Assembly (NCBI GenBank): GCA_036321795.1
Contig: JAWQCY010000005.1
Span: 1-64,000 of the forward strand
Source: CAKVON01 sp902475665
Lineage (GTDB): Bacteria > Actinomycetota > Coriobacteriia > Coriobacteriales > Atopobiaceae
Length of the DNA: 64,000 nt
Direction of reading: 5' to 3'
A program made the translations under genes and the position numbers. Below, piece by piece: positions 46,057-54,255 of the stretch. The notes under the pieces were generated by a model. The model saw nothing but the letters and a program-made list of their open reading frames with translations, was not told the origin of the DNA and made no database searches. Every line of letters starts with the position of its first letter. Position 1 is the stretch's first letter.

Positions 46057-47369
46057 GCGATCCCTCCACGACAGACAGGATTTCCGTGCCGGGCGTGCCG
46101 GCGGCCGACCCCGCGTCGACCGCCCCGGTCAACGCACCCGGGACCATGACCATCCCCGTCGCCGGGCGAGCCGGCGCCGACGTCGACACCGGTGCCACCA
46201 CGCACCTGCTGTGGGGCGCCCGTTCCGACGTGGGCCTGGTACGCGACCACAACGAGGACTCGTTCCTGGTGCACGCGCCACTCTTCTGCGTGTGCGACGG
46301 AATGGGCGGACACGCGGCCGGCGAGGTTGCGAGCGCCATCGCCGTCGGGTCGATTGCCGAGAACGCTCCGGCCACGGCCGACGACGTCCTCCTGGGTGCC
46401 GCCGTCGAGATCGCCAACGCCTCGGTGATCGAGGCCGCGGCAAGCGGCATGGGCAAGCCCGGCATGGGCTGCACCGCCACGGCCGCCGTCATCGAGAACA
46501 ACCACATGGCCGTCGCCCACGTGGGCGACTCGCGCCTGTACGTCCTGCACGCGGGCTCGCTCGTCCGCGTGACGCACGACCACTCCTACGTCGAGGAGCT
46601 CGTCGACGCCGGCGAGATCACCGCCGACGAGGCGAGGGTCCACCCGTCGCGCTCCATCATCACGCGCGCGCTCGGTTCCGACCCCGAGATGTACGCCGAC
46701 CACTTCACGCTGGACGTCGAGAACGGCGACCGCGTGATCATCTGCTCGGACGGCCTCTCGTCCATGGTGCCCGACAGCCTCATCGAGGACCTGGCCATCT
46801 CCAGCGCCATGCCCCAGCAGGCAGCCGACAACCTGGTGGCGGAGGCCCTTGCGCAGGGCGGGCACGACAACGTGACCGTCATCGTGATCGACGTGACCGA
46901 CGACGGAAGCCGCGCCATCCGTCGCAGGCGCCGTCGTCGCACCGTCTTCGGATGGCTCGCCGGCCTGGCCGTCGTGTGCGCGCTCGCCGTGGCAGCCTCG
47001 ATGCTGTTCGTACTCAACAGCTGGTACGTCGGCGCGAACGGAGGCTACGTCGCCATCTACCGCGGCGTGCAGGGCAACTTCCTGGGCATAGCCACGTCCA
47101 GCCTGGCCGAGAGCACCACCATCAGCCTGGGGGACCTGCCCGAGTCGACCCAACACTCGCTCGAGAGGGGCATCGGCGTGTCGAGCCTCGAGGAGGCCGA
47201 ACGCACGGTCGACGGCTACCGCGACCAGATCGATGCCGAGAAGACCCGTGCCGCCGCGGCCGCGGGCGACGCGAAGGCACAGGGCGCCGACACCGAGACC
47301 GCCGCCGTCCAGACGGCTGCCGCACCAACGACCAAGCCAGCAACCACGAAAACGAAGGCGGGTGAGTAG
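46053..47369 (+). CDS. PstP-like PP2C Ser/Thr protein phosphatase
   Basis: Opposes the PknA/PknB kinases. 438 residues: a short Pro/Ala N-terminus, then a PPM domain with VGLVRDHNEDSFLV, CVCDGMGGHAAGE, AHVGDSRLYVL, ITRALG, CSDGLSSMV and GGHDNVTVIVID, giving the metal-binding Asp set. An Arg-rich stretch precedes one transmembrane helix near 300-322 and an external tail ending in a Thr/Ala/Lys-rich stretch; DAEKTR in the tail is encoded by the recurrent element. Confidence 0.94.
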   Translation: MSDPSTTDRISVPGVPAADPASTAPVNAPGTMTIPVAGRAGADVDTGATTHLLWGARSDVGLVRDHNEDSFLVHAPLFCVCDGMGGHAAGEVASAIAVGSIAENAPATADDVLLGAAVEIANASVIEAAASGMGKPGMGCTATAAVIENNHMAVAHVGDSRLYVLHAGSLVRVTHDHSYVEELVDAGEITADEARVHPSRSIITRALGSDPEMYADHFTLDVENGDRVIICSDGLSSMVPDSLIEDLAISSAMPQQAADNLVAEALAQGGHDNVTVIVIDVTDDGSRAIRRRRRRRTVFGWLAGLAVVCALAVAASMLFVLNSWYVGANGGYVAIYRGVQGNFLGIATSSLAESTTISLGDLPESTQHSLERGIGVSSLEEAERTVDGYRDQIDAEKTRAAAAAGDAKAQGADTETAAVQTAAAPTTKPATTKTKAGE

Positions 47370-47370
47370 C

Positions 47371-50244
47371 ATGGCCGCTACCCAGATGCAGATCGGGACC
47401 CGCCGCAACACCGAGCTCTTGCTGCTCGGGGCCGCGGCCCTGCCCGTGCTTCTCATCTATGCGATGTACGTCATCAACACTGGGGCGGCGCTCTCGGTGT
47501 CCACGCTCGCGGTGCCCATCGCGCTGTTCGTCGCGTTCGCCGTCGCGCACGTGGCCATCAGGTTCCTGGCGCCCGGCGCCGACCCCGCCATCCTGCCCAT
47601 CGTCTTCGTGCTGTCGGGCATCGGTGTCACCTTCGTGACGAGGCTCGCCCCAAAGCTGGCGATGGGCCAGGTGACCTGGCTGTTCATCGGAGTCGCGGCC
47701 ATGGTGGGCACGCTGTTCGTGGTCCGCAGCCTGGACTCCTTGTCACGCTACAAGTACACGCTCGGCATCGCCGGCGTCGTGATGCTGCTTTTGCCCATGG
47801 TCATCGGCACCGAGCGCGGCGGCTCCAAGCTCTGGATCATCATCGGGTCCTTCTCGTTCCAGCCAGGCGAGCTGGCCAAGATCCTCATCGTCTTGTTCCT
47901 GGCAAGCTACCTTGCCGAGAACCGCGAGCTGCTCAGCGCGTCGAGCCGCAGGATCGGCCCGCTGTCCGTCCCGCGCCTGCGCATGCTCACCCCGATGTTC
48001 GTCATGTGGGGCATGAGCCTTCTGGTCGTCGTGTTCGAGCGCGACCTTGGCTCGGCGCTGCTGTTCTTCACCATCTTCGTGGTCATGCTCTATGCGGCGA
48101 CGGGCCGTGTGAGCTACGTCATCGTGTCGGTGCTGCTGCTGGCCATCGGCGGCACCATGTGCTACTTCCTCTTCAGCCACGTCCGCACGCGCGTCAACAT
48201 CTGGCTCGACCCCTTCGCCGACCCGTCGGGCTCGGGCCTGCAGATCGTCCAATCGCTCTTCTCGCTCGCGGACGGCGGCCTGGTCGGCACGGGCGTGGGC
48301 AAGGGCATGCCCAAGCTTATCCCGGTGGTCGAGTCCGACTTCATCTTCTCGGCGATCGGCGAGGAGATGGGCCTTCTGGGCGGCGCGGCGATCCTGATCT
48401 TGTTCATGCTGCTCGCCGTGCGCGCGCTGGCCACCGCGGCCCGTGCCAAGTCCGACATGGCGGCGTTCACCACCGTCGGCCTGATCACGTCCCTCTCGTT
48501 CCAGGCGTTCCTCATCGTCGGCGGCGTCACCAAGCTGCTGCCCCTCACGGGCGTCACCCTTCCCTTCATGAGCCAGGGCGGAAGCTCGCTTCTGTCCAGC
48601 TTCATCGTCGTCGGGCTGCTGCTGCGCGCAGGAGACGAGGGCACCGGCCGCGACGCCGAGCTCGAGGGCACGGGTGTCGAGAAGGACGCCAGGGCCATGG
48701 CCGCCTCCAACGCGGCGGGCGGGAGGTTCTCCTCCGTCGCGCACGGCAGCCACGTCCGCGGCGGCTTCGGCCTTCTCACCCCAGAGTCGGGCGTGCTGGG
48801 CCGCGTGGCGCTGGGCAACCGACTGACCAAGCTCATCACGTTCTTCACGCTGCTGTTTGCCCTGTTGGTCGCCAACCTCACCTACATCCAGGTGATCAAG
48901 GCGCGCGACTACCAGGAGATGCCCAACAACAACCACACCATCGCGAAGAGCGCCTACGTGCAGCGCGGCTCGATCATCACCTCGGACGGCAAGACGCTGG
49001 CCGAGAGCGTGAAGCAGGACGACGGCACCTACGTGCGCGACTACCCCGAGGGTTCGCTCGCCGCGCACACGGTGGGCTACCTGTCCACCCGCTATGGCGC
49101 CACGGGCGTCGAGGCGTCGATGAACGACACCCTCACCGGTCATGCCGACTACTCCAACTGGCTGAGCGCGCTCAACTCGCTCGCCGGCATCGACACGCCG
49201 GGCAACTCGGTCGTCCTGACCATCAACTCGAAGATCCAGGCCGCCGCCGAGCAGGCGTTGTCCGGGCGCGTGGGCGCCATCGTGGTGATGGACCCGTCCA
49301 CCGGCGCCGTGCTTGCAAAGGCGAGCGCGCCGACCTTCTCGTACGCCAACATCGGCGACCTGATCGCCAGCGATGACGGCACCGGCGCCCTTCTGGACAG
49401 GACCACGCAGGCCCTGTACGCCCCTGGCTCGACCTTCAAGGCCCTGACGCTGGCCGCAGCGCTCGACTCCAAGGCATACACGCTCGACTCGCAGGTCGAG
49501 GCGCCCGCCAAGCTCGACATCGGCGGCGCCAAGGTCACCAACGACCACAACGCCGACTACGGCACCATCAGCCTGCAGAAGGCGCTCACCTACTCGTCCA
49601 ACACGGCCTTTGGCCAGATCGCAAACGGCGTCGGTGCCGACAGGCTCGTCAGCTACGCCGACGCCTTCGGCTTTGGCACCTCCCTGGGCCAGGACTTCAG
49701 CTGCAAGTCCTCGCTCATGCCCGACCCCAAGGAGATGACGGAGTGGGAGACCGCCTGGGCGGGATGCGGCCAACCCGTCGGCCAGCATGACAGCCCGGCC
49801 GGCCCGCAGGCCACGACCATGCAGATGGCGGTCATCGCCGCGACCCTGGCAAACAACGGCATCGTCATGGACCCCTACGTCGTGGACCACGTGCTCTCGC
49901 CCGAGGGCGTCACCACAACCTCGACCAAGCCACACTCGCTGGGCCAGGCCGTCGAGGGTGGGACCGCGACCGAGCTCAAGAAGGCCATGCTCGACGTCGT
50001 CGAGTCCGGCACGGGCACCGGGGCCCAGGTCCAGGGTGTCAAGGTCGCAGGCAAGACGGGTACCGCCCAGGTGTCTGACAGCGTCATCAACTCGCTCTTC
50101 ATCGGCTTCGCGCCGTACGATAAGCCCACGCTCGCAATCGCCATCTGCGTCGAGGGCAACGGAGAGGACATCGAGGGCCTGGCGGCCGCGCTTGCCGGCC
50201 AGGTCCTGGGCACCTCCCTCGCGGTACAGTCAGAGGGAGCATAA
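47371..50244 (+). CDS. Fused SEDS glycosyltransferase (RodA/FtsW) and class B penicillin-binding protein
   Basis: 957 residues in one uninterrupted frame. Residues 1 to about 430 are a SEDS polymerase with ten or so membrane helices (FVTRLAPKLAM, GGSKLWIIIGSFSFQPGELAK, VFERDLGSALLFF, ESDFIFSAIGEEMG, MSQGGSSLLSSF). A hydrophilic linker (about 430-480) leads to a transmembrane helix near 490-510 and a class B PBP transpeptidase with S687xxK (APGSTFK), S742xN744 and K895TG. In mycobacteria these are separate adjacent genes (rodA, pbpA). Fusion fixes the polymerase:transpeptidase ratio. ATG 47371 is one base past the PP2C stop. Confidence 0.95.
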   Translation: MAATQMQIGTRRNTELLLLGAAALPVLLIYAMYVINTGAALSVSTLAVPIALFVAFAVAHVAIRFLAPGADPAILPIVFVLSGIGVTFVTRLAPKLAMGQVTWLFIGVAAMVGTLFVVRSLDSLSRYKYTLGIAGVVMLLLPMVIGTERGGSKLWIIIGSFSFQPGELAKILIVLFLASYLAENRELLSASSRRIGPLSVPRLRMLTPMFVMWGMSLLVVVFERDLGSALLFFTIFVVMLYAATGRVSYVIVSVLLLAIGGTMCYFLFSHVRTRVNIWLDPFADPSGSGLQIVQSLFSLADGGLVGTGVGKGMPKLIPVVESDFIFSAIGEEMGLLGGAAILILFMLLAVRALATAARAKSDMAAFTTVGLITSLSFQAFLIVGGVTKLLPLTGVTLPFMSQGGSSLLSSFIVVGLLLRAGDEGTGRDAELEGTGVEKDARAMAASNAAGGRFSSVAHGSHVRGGFGLLTPESGVLGRVALGNRLTKLITFFTLLFALLVANLTYIQVIKARDYQEMPNNNHTIAKSAYVQRGSIITSDGKTLAESVKQDDGTYVRDYPEGSLAAHTVGYLSTRYGATGVEASMNDTLTGHADYSNWLSALNSLAGIDTPGNSVVLTINSKIQAAAEQALSGRVGAIVVMDPSTGAVLAKASAPTFSYANIGDLIASDDGTGALLDRTTQALYAPGSTFKALTLAAALDSKAYTLDSQVEAPAKLDIGGAKVTNDHNADYGTISLQKALTYSSNTAFGQIANGVGADRLVSYADAFGFGTSLGQDFSCKSSLMPDPKEMTEWETAWAGCGQPVGQHDSPAGPQATTMQMAVIAATLANNGIVMDPYVVDHVLSPEGVTTTSTKPHSLGQAVEGGTATELKKAMLDVVESGTGTGAQVQGVKVAGKTGTAQVSDSVINSLFIGFAPYDKPTLAIAICVEGNGEDIEGLAAALAGQVLGTSLAVQSEGA

Positions 50245-50253
50245 CAACCATGG

Positions 50254-50281
50254 GGCACTTCTCGGCATGCCGAGAAGTGCC
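50254..50281. repeat. Perfect 28-bp palindrome built from two TGCCGAGAAGTGCC elements
   Basis: GGCACTTCTCGGCA (50254-50267) is immediately followed by its exact reverse complement (50268-50281) with no spacer. It starts ten bases after the SEDS-PBP stop and ends 73 bases before the PknB start. No T-run follows, so it is not a normal intrinsic terminator. Confidence 0.9.
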
Positions 50282-50354
50282 GACGAAGGACAACCCGAAC
50301 GCAACGCAAACGTAGCAAAATCGAACTCGAGCTTTTAGTGGAATGGGAGCACAC

Positions 50355-52157
50355 ATGGCAGGCAACGTTCTAGGCGGTCGCTACACGGTCCAGGACAGGA
50401 TCGGCACTGGCGGCATGGCCATCGTCTACCGCGGCCTCGACAACGTCCTGGGTCGCACGGTCGCTATCAAGACCATGCTGCCGCAGTACGCAAACGACCC
50501 GTCGTTCGCCGCACGCTTCAAGCAGGAGGCGCAGGCGGCGGCCGCGCTTCAGAGCCCCTACATCGTCTCGGTGTACGACTGGGGCAAGGACGGCGACACG
50601 TACTTCATCGTCATGGAGTACCTGCGCGGCACCGACCTCAAGAGCGGCATCAAGAAGCACGGCGCACTGGACGGCCGCAAGGTGGCGCAGATCGGCTCCC
50701 AGATCTCGCAGGCCCTCTCGGTCGCGCACAAGCACGACATCATCCACCGCGACATCAAGCCGCAGAACATCATGGTGCAGCCTGACGGCAACATCAAGGT
50801 GATGGACTTCGGCATCGCGCGCGCCAAGAACTCCCACCTCACCCAGGACAACAACGTCCTGGGCACCGCGCACTACGTCTCCCCCGAGCAGACGCAGGGC
50901 AAGGAGCTCGGACCCACCTCCGACATCTACTCGCTCGGCATCGTCATGTACGAGGCAGCCACGGGCGAGGTCCCCTTCAAGGGTGACGACGCCATCTCGG
51001 TCGCGCTCAAGCAGGTGAGTGAGCAGCCCGTTCCGCCCAGCCAGATCAACCCCAACGTCGACCCGCAGCTCGAGGGCATCATCCTCAAGTGCATGCAGAA
51101 GGACCCGGCCGCCCGATTCCAGACGGCCGACGAGCTCGCACGCGTGCTTCGCGACTACCTCGCGGGCCGCATGGCCGCCGTGACCAACGCCACCGCCGTC
51201 CTTGGCGCCGCGGCCGACTCCACGCAGGCCATGAACATCGCCACGCCCCTCATCCCCGCCGACGCGCGCGAGCGCATCGCGAACAACCAGAACCGTCGCG
51301 GCAACGGTGAGAGTGCCCTGGCCGAGGCCGAGCAGCGTGCTCGCTCGCGCAAGCGCAAGATCATCGTCGGCGTCGTGGCCCTTCTCGCCGTCATCGCCGC
51401 CATCGTGGGCGGCGTCCTCGCCTCGAACGCCACAGGCAAGACCCAGGCCGTGCCCAACCTGCGCTCCCTCACCGAGGACCAGGCGCTCCAGCAGATCGAG
51501 GACTCCGACTTCTTCGAGAAGGGCACCGTCAAGGAGCAGTACAGTTCCTCCGTCGAGAAGGGCCATGTCATCGACCAGGACCCCGAGGCGGGCAAGCAGG
51601 TGACCAAGGGCACCAGGATCAACCTCGTCGTCTCCAAGGGCGCCGAGCCGGCGGCAACCGTCACGGTTCCCAACCTCAAGAACATGACGCCTTCGGATGC
51701 CGAGAAGGCCCTCTCCGAGAAGGGCCTGAAGGCGCAGGCCGGCGACTCCGTCTACTCCGACGAGGTCGAGAACGGCAAGGTCTGCGGCCAGTCTGTGGCC
51801 GCCGGCTCCTCCGCCAAGGCGGGCGACACGATCATCTACCAGATCTCGCTCGGCTCGGAGCAGCTCAACGTGCCCGAGGGCTATGAGGGTGCAAGCCTCG
51901 CCGACCTCGAGGCCGCCATCAACGATGCCAAGCTCAACGTTGGCAACGTCTCCTACCAGTACAGCGACACGGTTGCCGAGGGCAGCGTCATCTCGTACTC
52001 CCCGAGCTCGGGCAAGGTCAACAAGGACACGACCATCTCGATCGTCGTGTCCCAGGGTGCCAAGCCGCAGCAGCCCAGCGCCACCACCCAAACCGTGCCC
52101 GGCGCCGACGACAACACGGACGACACGACCGCTCCGAACGCGAAGTCGAAGTCCTAG
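50355..52157 (+). CDS. pknB: PknB-type PASTA Ser/Thr protein kinase
   Basis: 600 residues. Kinase domain: IGTGGMAIVYRG, Lys39 in AIK, catalytic IIHRDIKPQNIM, MDFGIARA and GTAHYVSPEQTQG, all canonical. An Arg/Lys juxtamembrane segment precedes one transmembrane helix (about 340-362), followed by three external PASTA repeats (starting AVPNLRSLT, TVPNLKNMT, NVPEGYEG) that sense peptidoglycan fragments or lipid II. A Thr/Asp tail ends the protein. ATG at 50355 has GGGAG upstream. Last gene of the kinase/cell wall operon, separated from the SEDS-PBP gene by the palindrome. Confidence 0.97.
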   Translation: MAGNVLGGRYTVQDRIGTGGMAIVYRGLDNVLGRTVAIKTMLPQYANDPSFAARFKQEAQAAAALQSPYIVSVYDWGKDGDTYFIVMEYLRGTDLKSGIKKHGALDGRKVAQIGSQISQALSVAHKHDIIHRDIKPQNIMVQPDGNIKVMDFGIARAKNSHLTQDNNVLGTAHYVSPEQTQGKELGPTSDIYSLGIVMYEAATGEVPFKGDDAISVALKQVSEQPVPPSQINPNVDPQLEGIILKCMQKDPAARFQTADELARVLRDYLAGRMAAVTNATAVLGAAADSTQAMNIATPLIPADARERIANNQNRRGNGESALAEAEQRARSRKRKIIVGVVALLAVIAAIVGGVLASNATGKTQAVPNLRSLTEDQALQQIEDSDFFEKGTVKEQYSSSVEKGHVIDQDPEAGKQVTKGTRINLVVSKGAEPAATVTVPNLKNMTPSDAEKALSEKGLKAQAGDSVYSDEVENGKVCGQSVAAGSSAKAGDTIIYQISLGSEQLNVPEGYEGASLADLEAAINDAKLNVGNVSYQYSDTVAEGSVISYSPSSGKVNKDTTISIVVSQGAKPQQPSATTQTVPGADDNTDDTTAPNAKSKS

Positions 52158-52201
52158 CGACCCACGGCCGCGCCGCACGCGCCATACGTCCCATGCCTTG
52201 C

Positions 52202-52240
52202 AGAGGTGCCTTCCGCGATGGGAGGCACCTCTTCTCTTTT
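52202..52240 (+). terminator. Terminator after pknB
   Basis: Ten-bp stem AGAGGTGCCT/AGGCACCTCT followed by TCTCTTTT, 44 bases past the stop. Confidence 0.88.
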
Positions 52241-52262
52241 GAGTAAGGCCAAGAAGCGCAGG

Positions 52263-52300
52263 TTCTTCTCGGCAGGAGGTCTTTCCTCTTGCCGAGAAGA
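52263..52300. repeat. Long hairpin built from two inverted CTTCTCGGCA elements
   Basis: CTTCTCGGCAGGAGG (from 52265) pairs with CCTCTTGCCGAGAAG (to 52299) with one G-T mismatch around a short loop, about 16 bp in all. It lies between the pknB terminator and tRNA-Arg. Confidence 0.85.
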
Positions 52301-52401
52301 CCATCGATACGACCAGGGCATTGGGCTTCATGACGGGGGTTAGGCGATGGGCCCTGAAACCACGCACAGGCGTACCGAGGTCGCAGGACGGATATCAAAA
52401 A

Positions 52402-52437
52402 AGGCAGGTCAACGGCTTGGAAGCCATTGACCTGCCT
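52402..52437 (-). terminator. Terminator after tRNA-Arg (CCT)
   Basis: 17-bp imperfect stem starting AGGCAGGTCAA, followed by TTTTTTGATA on the minus strand. Confidence 0.9.
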
Positions 52438-52445
52438 GAATGCTC

Positions 52446-52521
52446 TGGTGCCCCCGGACGGATTCGAACCGCCGCCACCAGGTTTAGGAAACCTGTGCTC
52501 TATCCCCTGAGCTACGAGGGC
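52446..52521 (-). tRNA. tRNA-Arg (CCT)
   Basis: 76-base cloverleaf: acceptor GCCCTCG/CGGGGGC, D-arm GTAGCTCAGGGGATAG, anticodon loop TTCCTAA with CCT, T-arm GGTTCGAATCC, CCA encoded. Confidence 0.95.
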
Positions 52522-52634
52522 GAGGCTTTGCCGACATCATGTCAGCTTTGACATTCTACCATTCCGAGGCCCGTTCGCACGGGTGGATGGCAACGTCAGT
52601 TTGGCGCGCGTGGGCGAGTGCCCCCGAATGCGAC

Positions 52635-53312
52635 CTAGGCGGTCTTGCCGAAGCGACGACGGCCCTTCTTGACGCGACGCTCGACGATGTCCTCCTTGAT
52701 GATGGCATCGAGACGCTTGTAGCTGAGCGTGTGCGCCTTCTCGTCCATCTGCTTGCGGATGGGGCGGATGCGGACGAGATCGTAGATGAGGGCGCCACCG
52801 ATGCCGACGTAAGCCAGGATCAGCGCGACGAACGAGACGATGCCGTAGACCGTGGTGAAGTCGTTCTTGGTCTCGGGCGGGGCGATGAAGATCATGACGA
52901 ACGAGATCGCGGTCATGACCAGGCCGCCGATGACGAAGGCCCACCAGACGTTCTTGCGCTTGCGGTAGACGGGGTCCTTGCCGAGCATGATGTTGCTTGC
53001 CGTCATCATGCGGTCGCGGTTGCGATCATCCTCCGCCTGGGCGGCCTTGCGCTGCTCGGACGTCATGGCCTTCTTGTTGGACCTGGCGGCACGGGCGGAA
53101 TCGCGCTTGCCGGCAGAAGCGGCGGCAACGCGGACGCCCTGGGCGGCGTCGCGGGAGGGCTTGGCTCGGGAGACCGAGCGCTTGAGCATGCCGGAGGAGG
53201 AGTCCTCGGCGTCGGCCTTGGCCGCAGCAGACTTGTTCGTGGCAGCCTCGACATCCTTACGGGAGTTGGCGACCTCCTCGCGGGCGCCGTTGATGGTATC
53301 AAGCAGAGACAT
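52635..53312 (-). CDS. Hypothetical two-helix membrane protein
   Basis: 225 residues, family not recognised. The N-terminal 110 residues are charged, with Ala/Lys/Arg-rich helical or disordered sequence. Two transmembrane helices follow, near 122-143 and 157-178, then a basic cytoplasmic tail (IRPIRKQMDEK ... RRVKKGRRRFGKTA). ATG at 53312 has GGAGT upstream, and the gene overlaps the end of purC by 14 bases, so it is co-transcribed with purC. Function unknown. Confidence 0.75.
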   Translation of the reverse strand: MSLLDTINGAREEVANSRKDVEAATNKSAAAKADAEDSSSGMLKRSVSRAKPSRDAAQGVRVAAASAGKRDSARAARSNKKAMTSEQRKAAQAEDDRNRDRMMTASNIMLGKDPVYRKRKNVWWAFVIGGLVMTAISFVMIFIAPPETKNDFTTVYGIVSFVALILAYVGIGGALIYDLVRIRPIRKQMDEKAHTLSYKRLDAIIKEDIVERRVKKGRRRFGKTA

Positions 53313-54195
53313 TGGACTCCTTCATGGGGACGAACTTGTTGCCGGTGAGAATCTGGTAGGCCTCCTGGTAGCGCTCGGAGGTCCCGGACATGACCTCGGC
53401 GGGGAGGTGGGGCGGCTCGCCCTGCATGTCCCAGTTGGCCTTGAGCCAGTCGCGCACGTACTGCTTGTCGTAGCTCGGCTGGACCTGGCCCTCGACGTAG
53501 CCCTCTGCGGGCCAGAAGCGGCTCGAGTCGGGCGTGAGAGCCTCGTCGATGAGGGTGAGCTCGCCGTCAATCAGGCCGAACTCGAACTTGGTGTCGGCGA
53601 TGATGATGCCGCGGGTGGCGGCGTACTCGGAAGCGGCCTTGTAGATGGCCAGCGACGCGTCGCGGATCTTCTCGGCAAGCTCCTGTCCGACAATCTCGGC
53701 GCAGCGCTCGAACGAGATGTTCTCGTCGTGGTCGCCGAGCTCGGCCTTGGTGGACGGGGTGAAGATGGGCTCGGGCAGCTGGGATGCCTCGGTCAGACCC
53801 TCGGGGAGCTTGATGCCGCAGACGGTGCCGTCGGCATCATAGGTCTTCTTGCCGCTGCCGGTGAGGTAGCCGCGGACGATGCACTCGATGGGGATGGTCT
53901 TGGCCTTCTTGACCAGCATCGAGCGACCCAGCAAGTAGTCGGAGTACTGGGCGTACTCGGCGGGGTAGTCGGCCGGGTCCATGCTGATCAGGTGGTTGGG
54001 GATGATGTCGGAGAACTTCTCGAACCAGAAGGCCGAGATGCGCGAGAGGATCTCGCCCTTGTGGGGGACCTCATCGGGCAGGATGAAGTCGAAGGCGGAG
54101 ATGCGATCGCTGGCGACCATGAGCAGGCTGTCACCGCAGTCGTAGATATCGCGCACCTTGCCGTGCGAGTCGGGACGTAGGTCCATCGATGCCAT
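53299..54195 (-). CDS. purC: Phosphoribosylaminoimidazole-succinocarboxamide synthase (SAICAR synthetase)
   Basis: Joins aspartate to CAIR in purine synthesis. 298 residues, the long form: GKVRDIYDCGDSLLMVASDRISAFD, PNHLIS, IPIECIVRGYLTGSG, FTPSTKAELGDHDENIS, IADTKFEFGLIDGELTLIDEALTPDSSRFWP and QPSYDKQYVRDWL. ATG at 54195 has AAAGGAG upstream; the following residues MDLRPDSHGK fit the family. Its end overlaps the downstream membrane-protein gene. Confidence 0.96.
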   Translation of the reverse strand: MASMDLRPDSHGKVRDIYDCGDSLLMVASDRISAFDFILPDEVPHKGEILSRISAFWFEKFSDIIPNHLISMDPADYPAEYAQYSDYLLGRSMLVKKAKTIPIECIVRGYLTGSGKKTYDADGTVCGIKLPEGLTEASQLPEPIFTPSTKAELGDHDENISFERCAEIVGQELAEKIRDASLAIYKAASEYAATRGIIIADTKFEFGLIDGELTLIDEALTPDSSRFWPAEGYVEGQVQPSYDKQYVRDWLKANWDMQGEPPHLPAEVMSGTSERYQEAYQILTGNKFVPMKESNVSA

Positions 54196-54255
54196 TTGTG
54201 GCTCCTTTGCATCCGCGCGCACGGTCAGGCGGCCGCGCCCATGCCAAATGAACAA

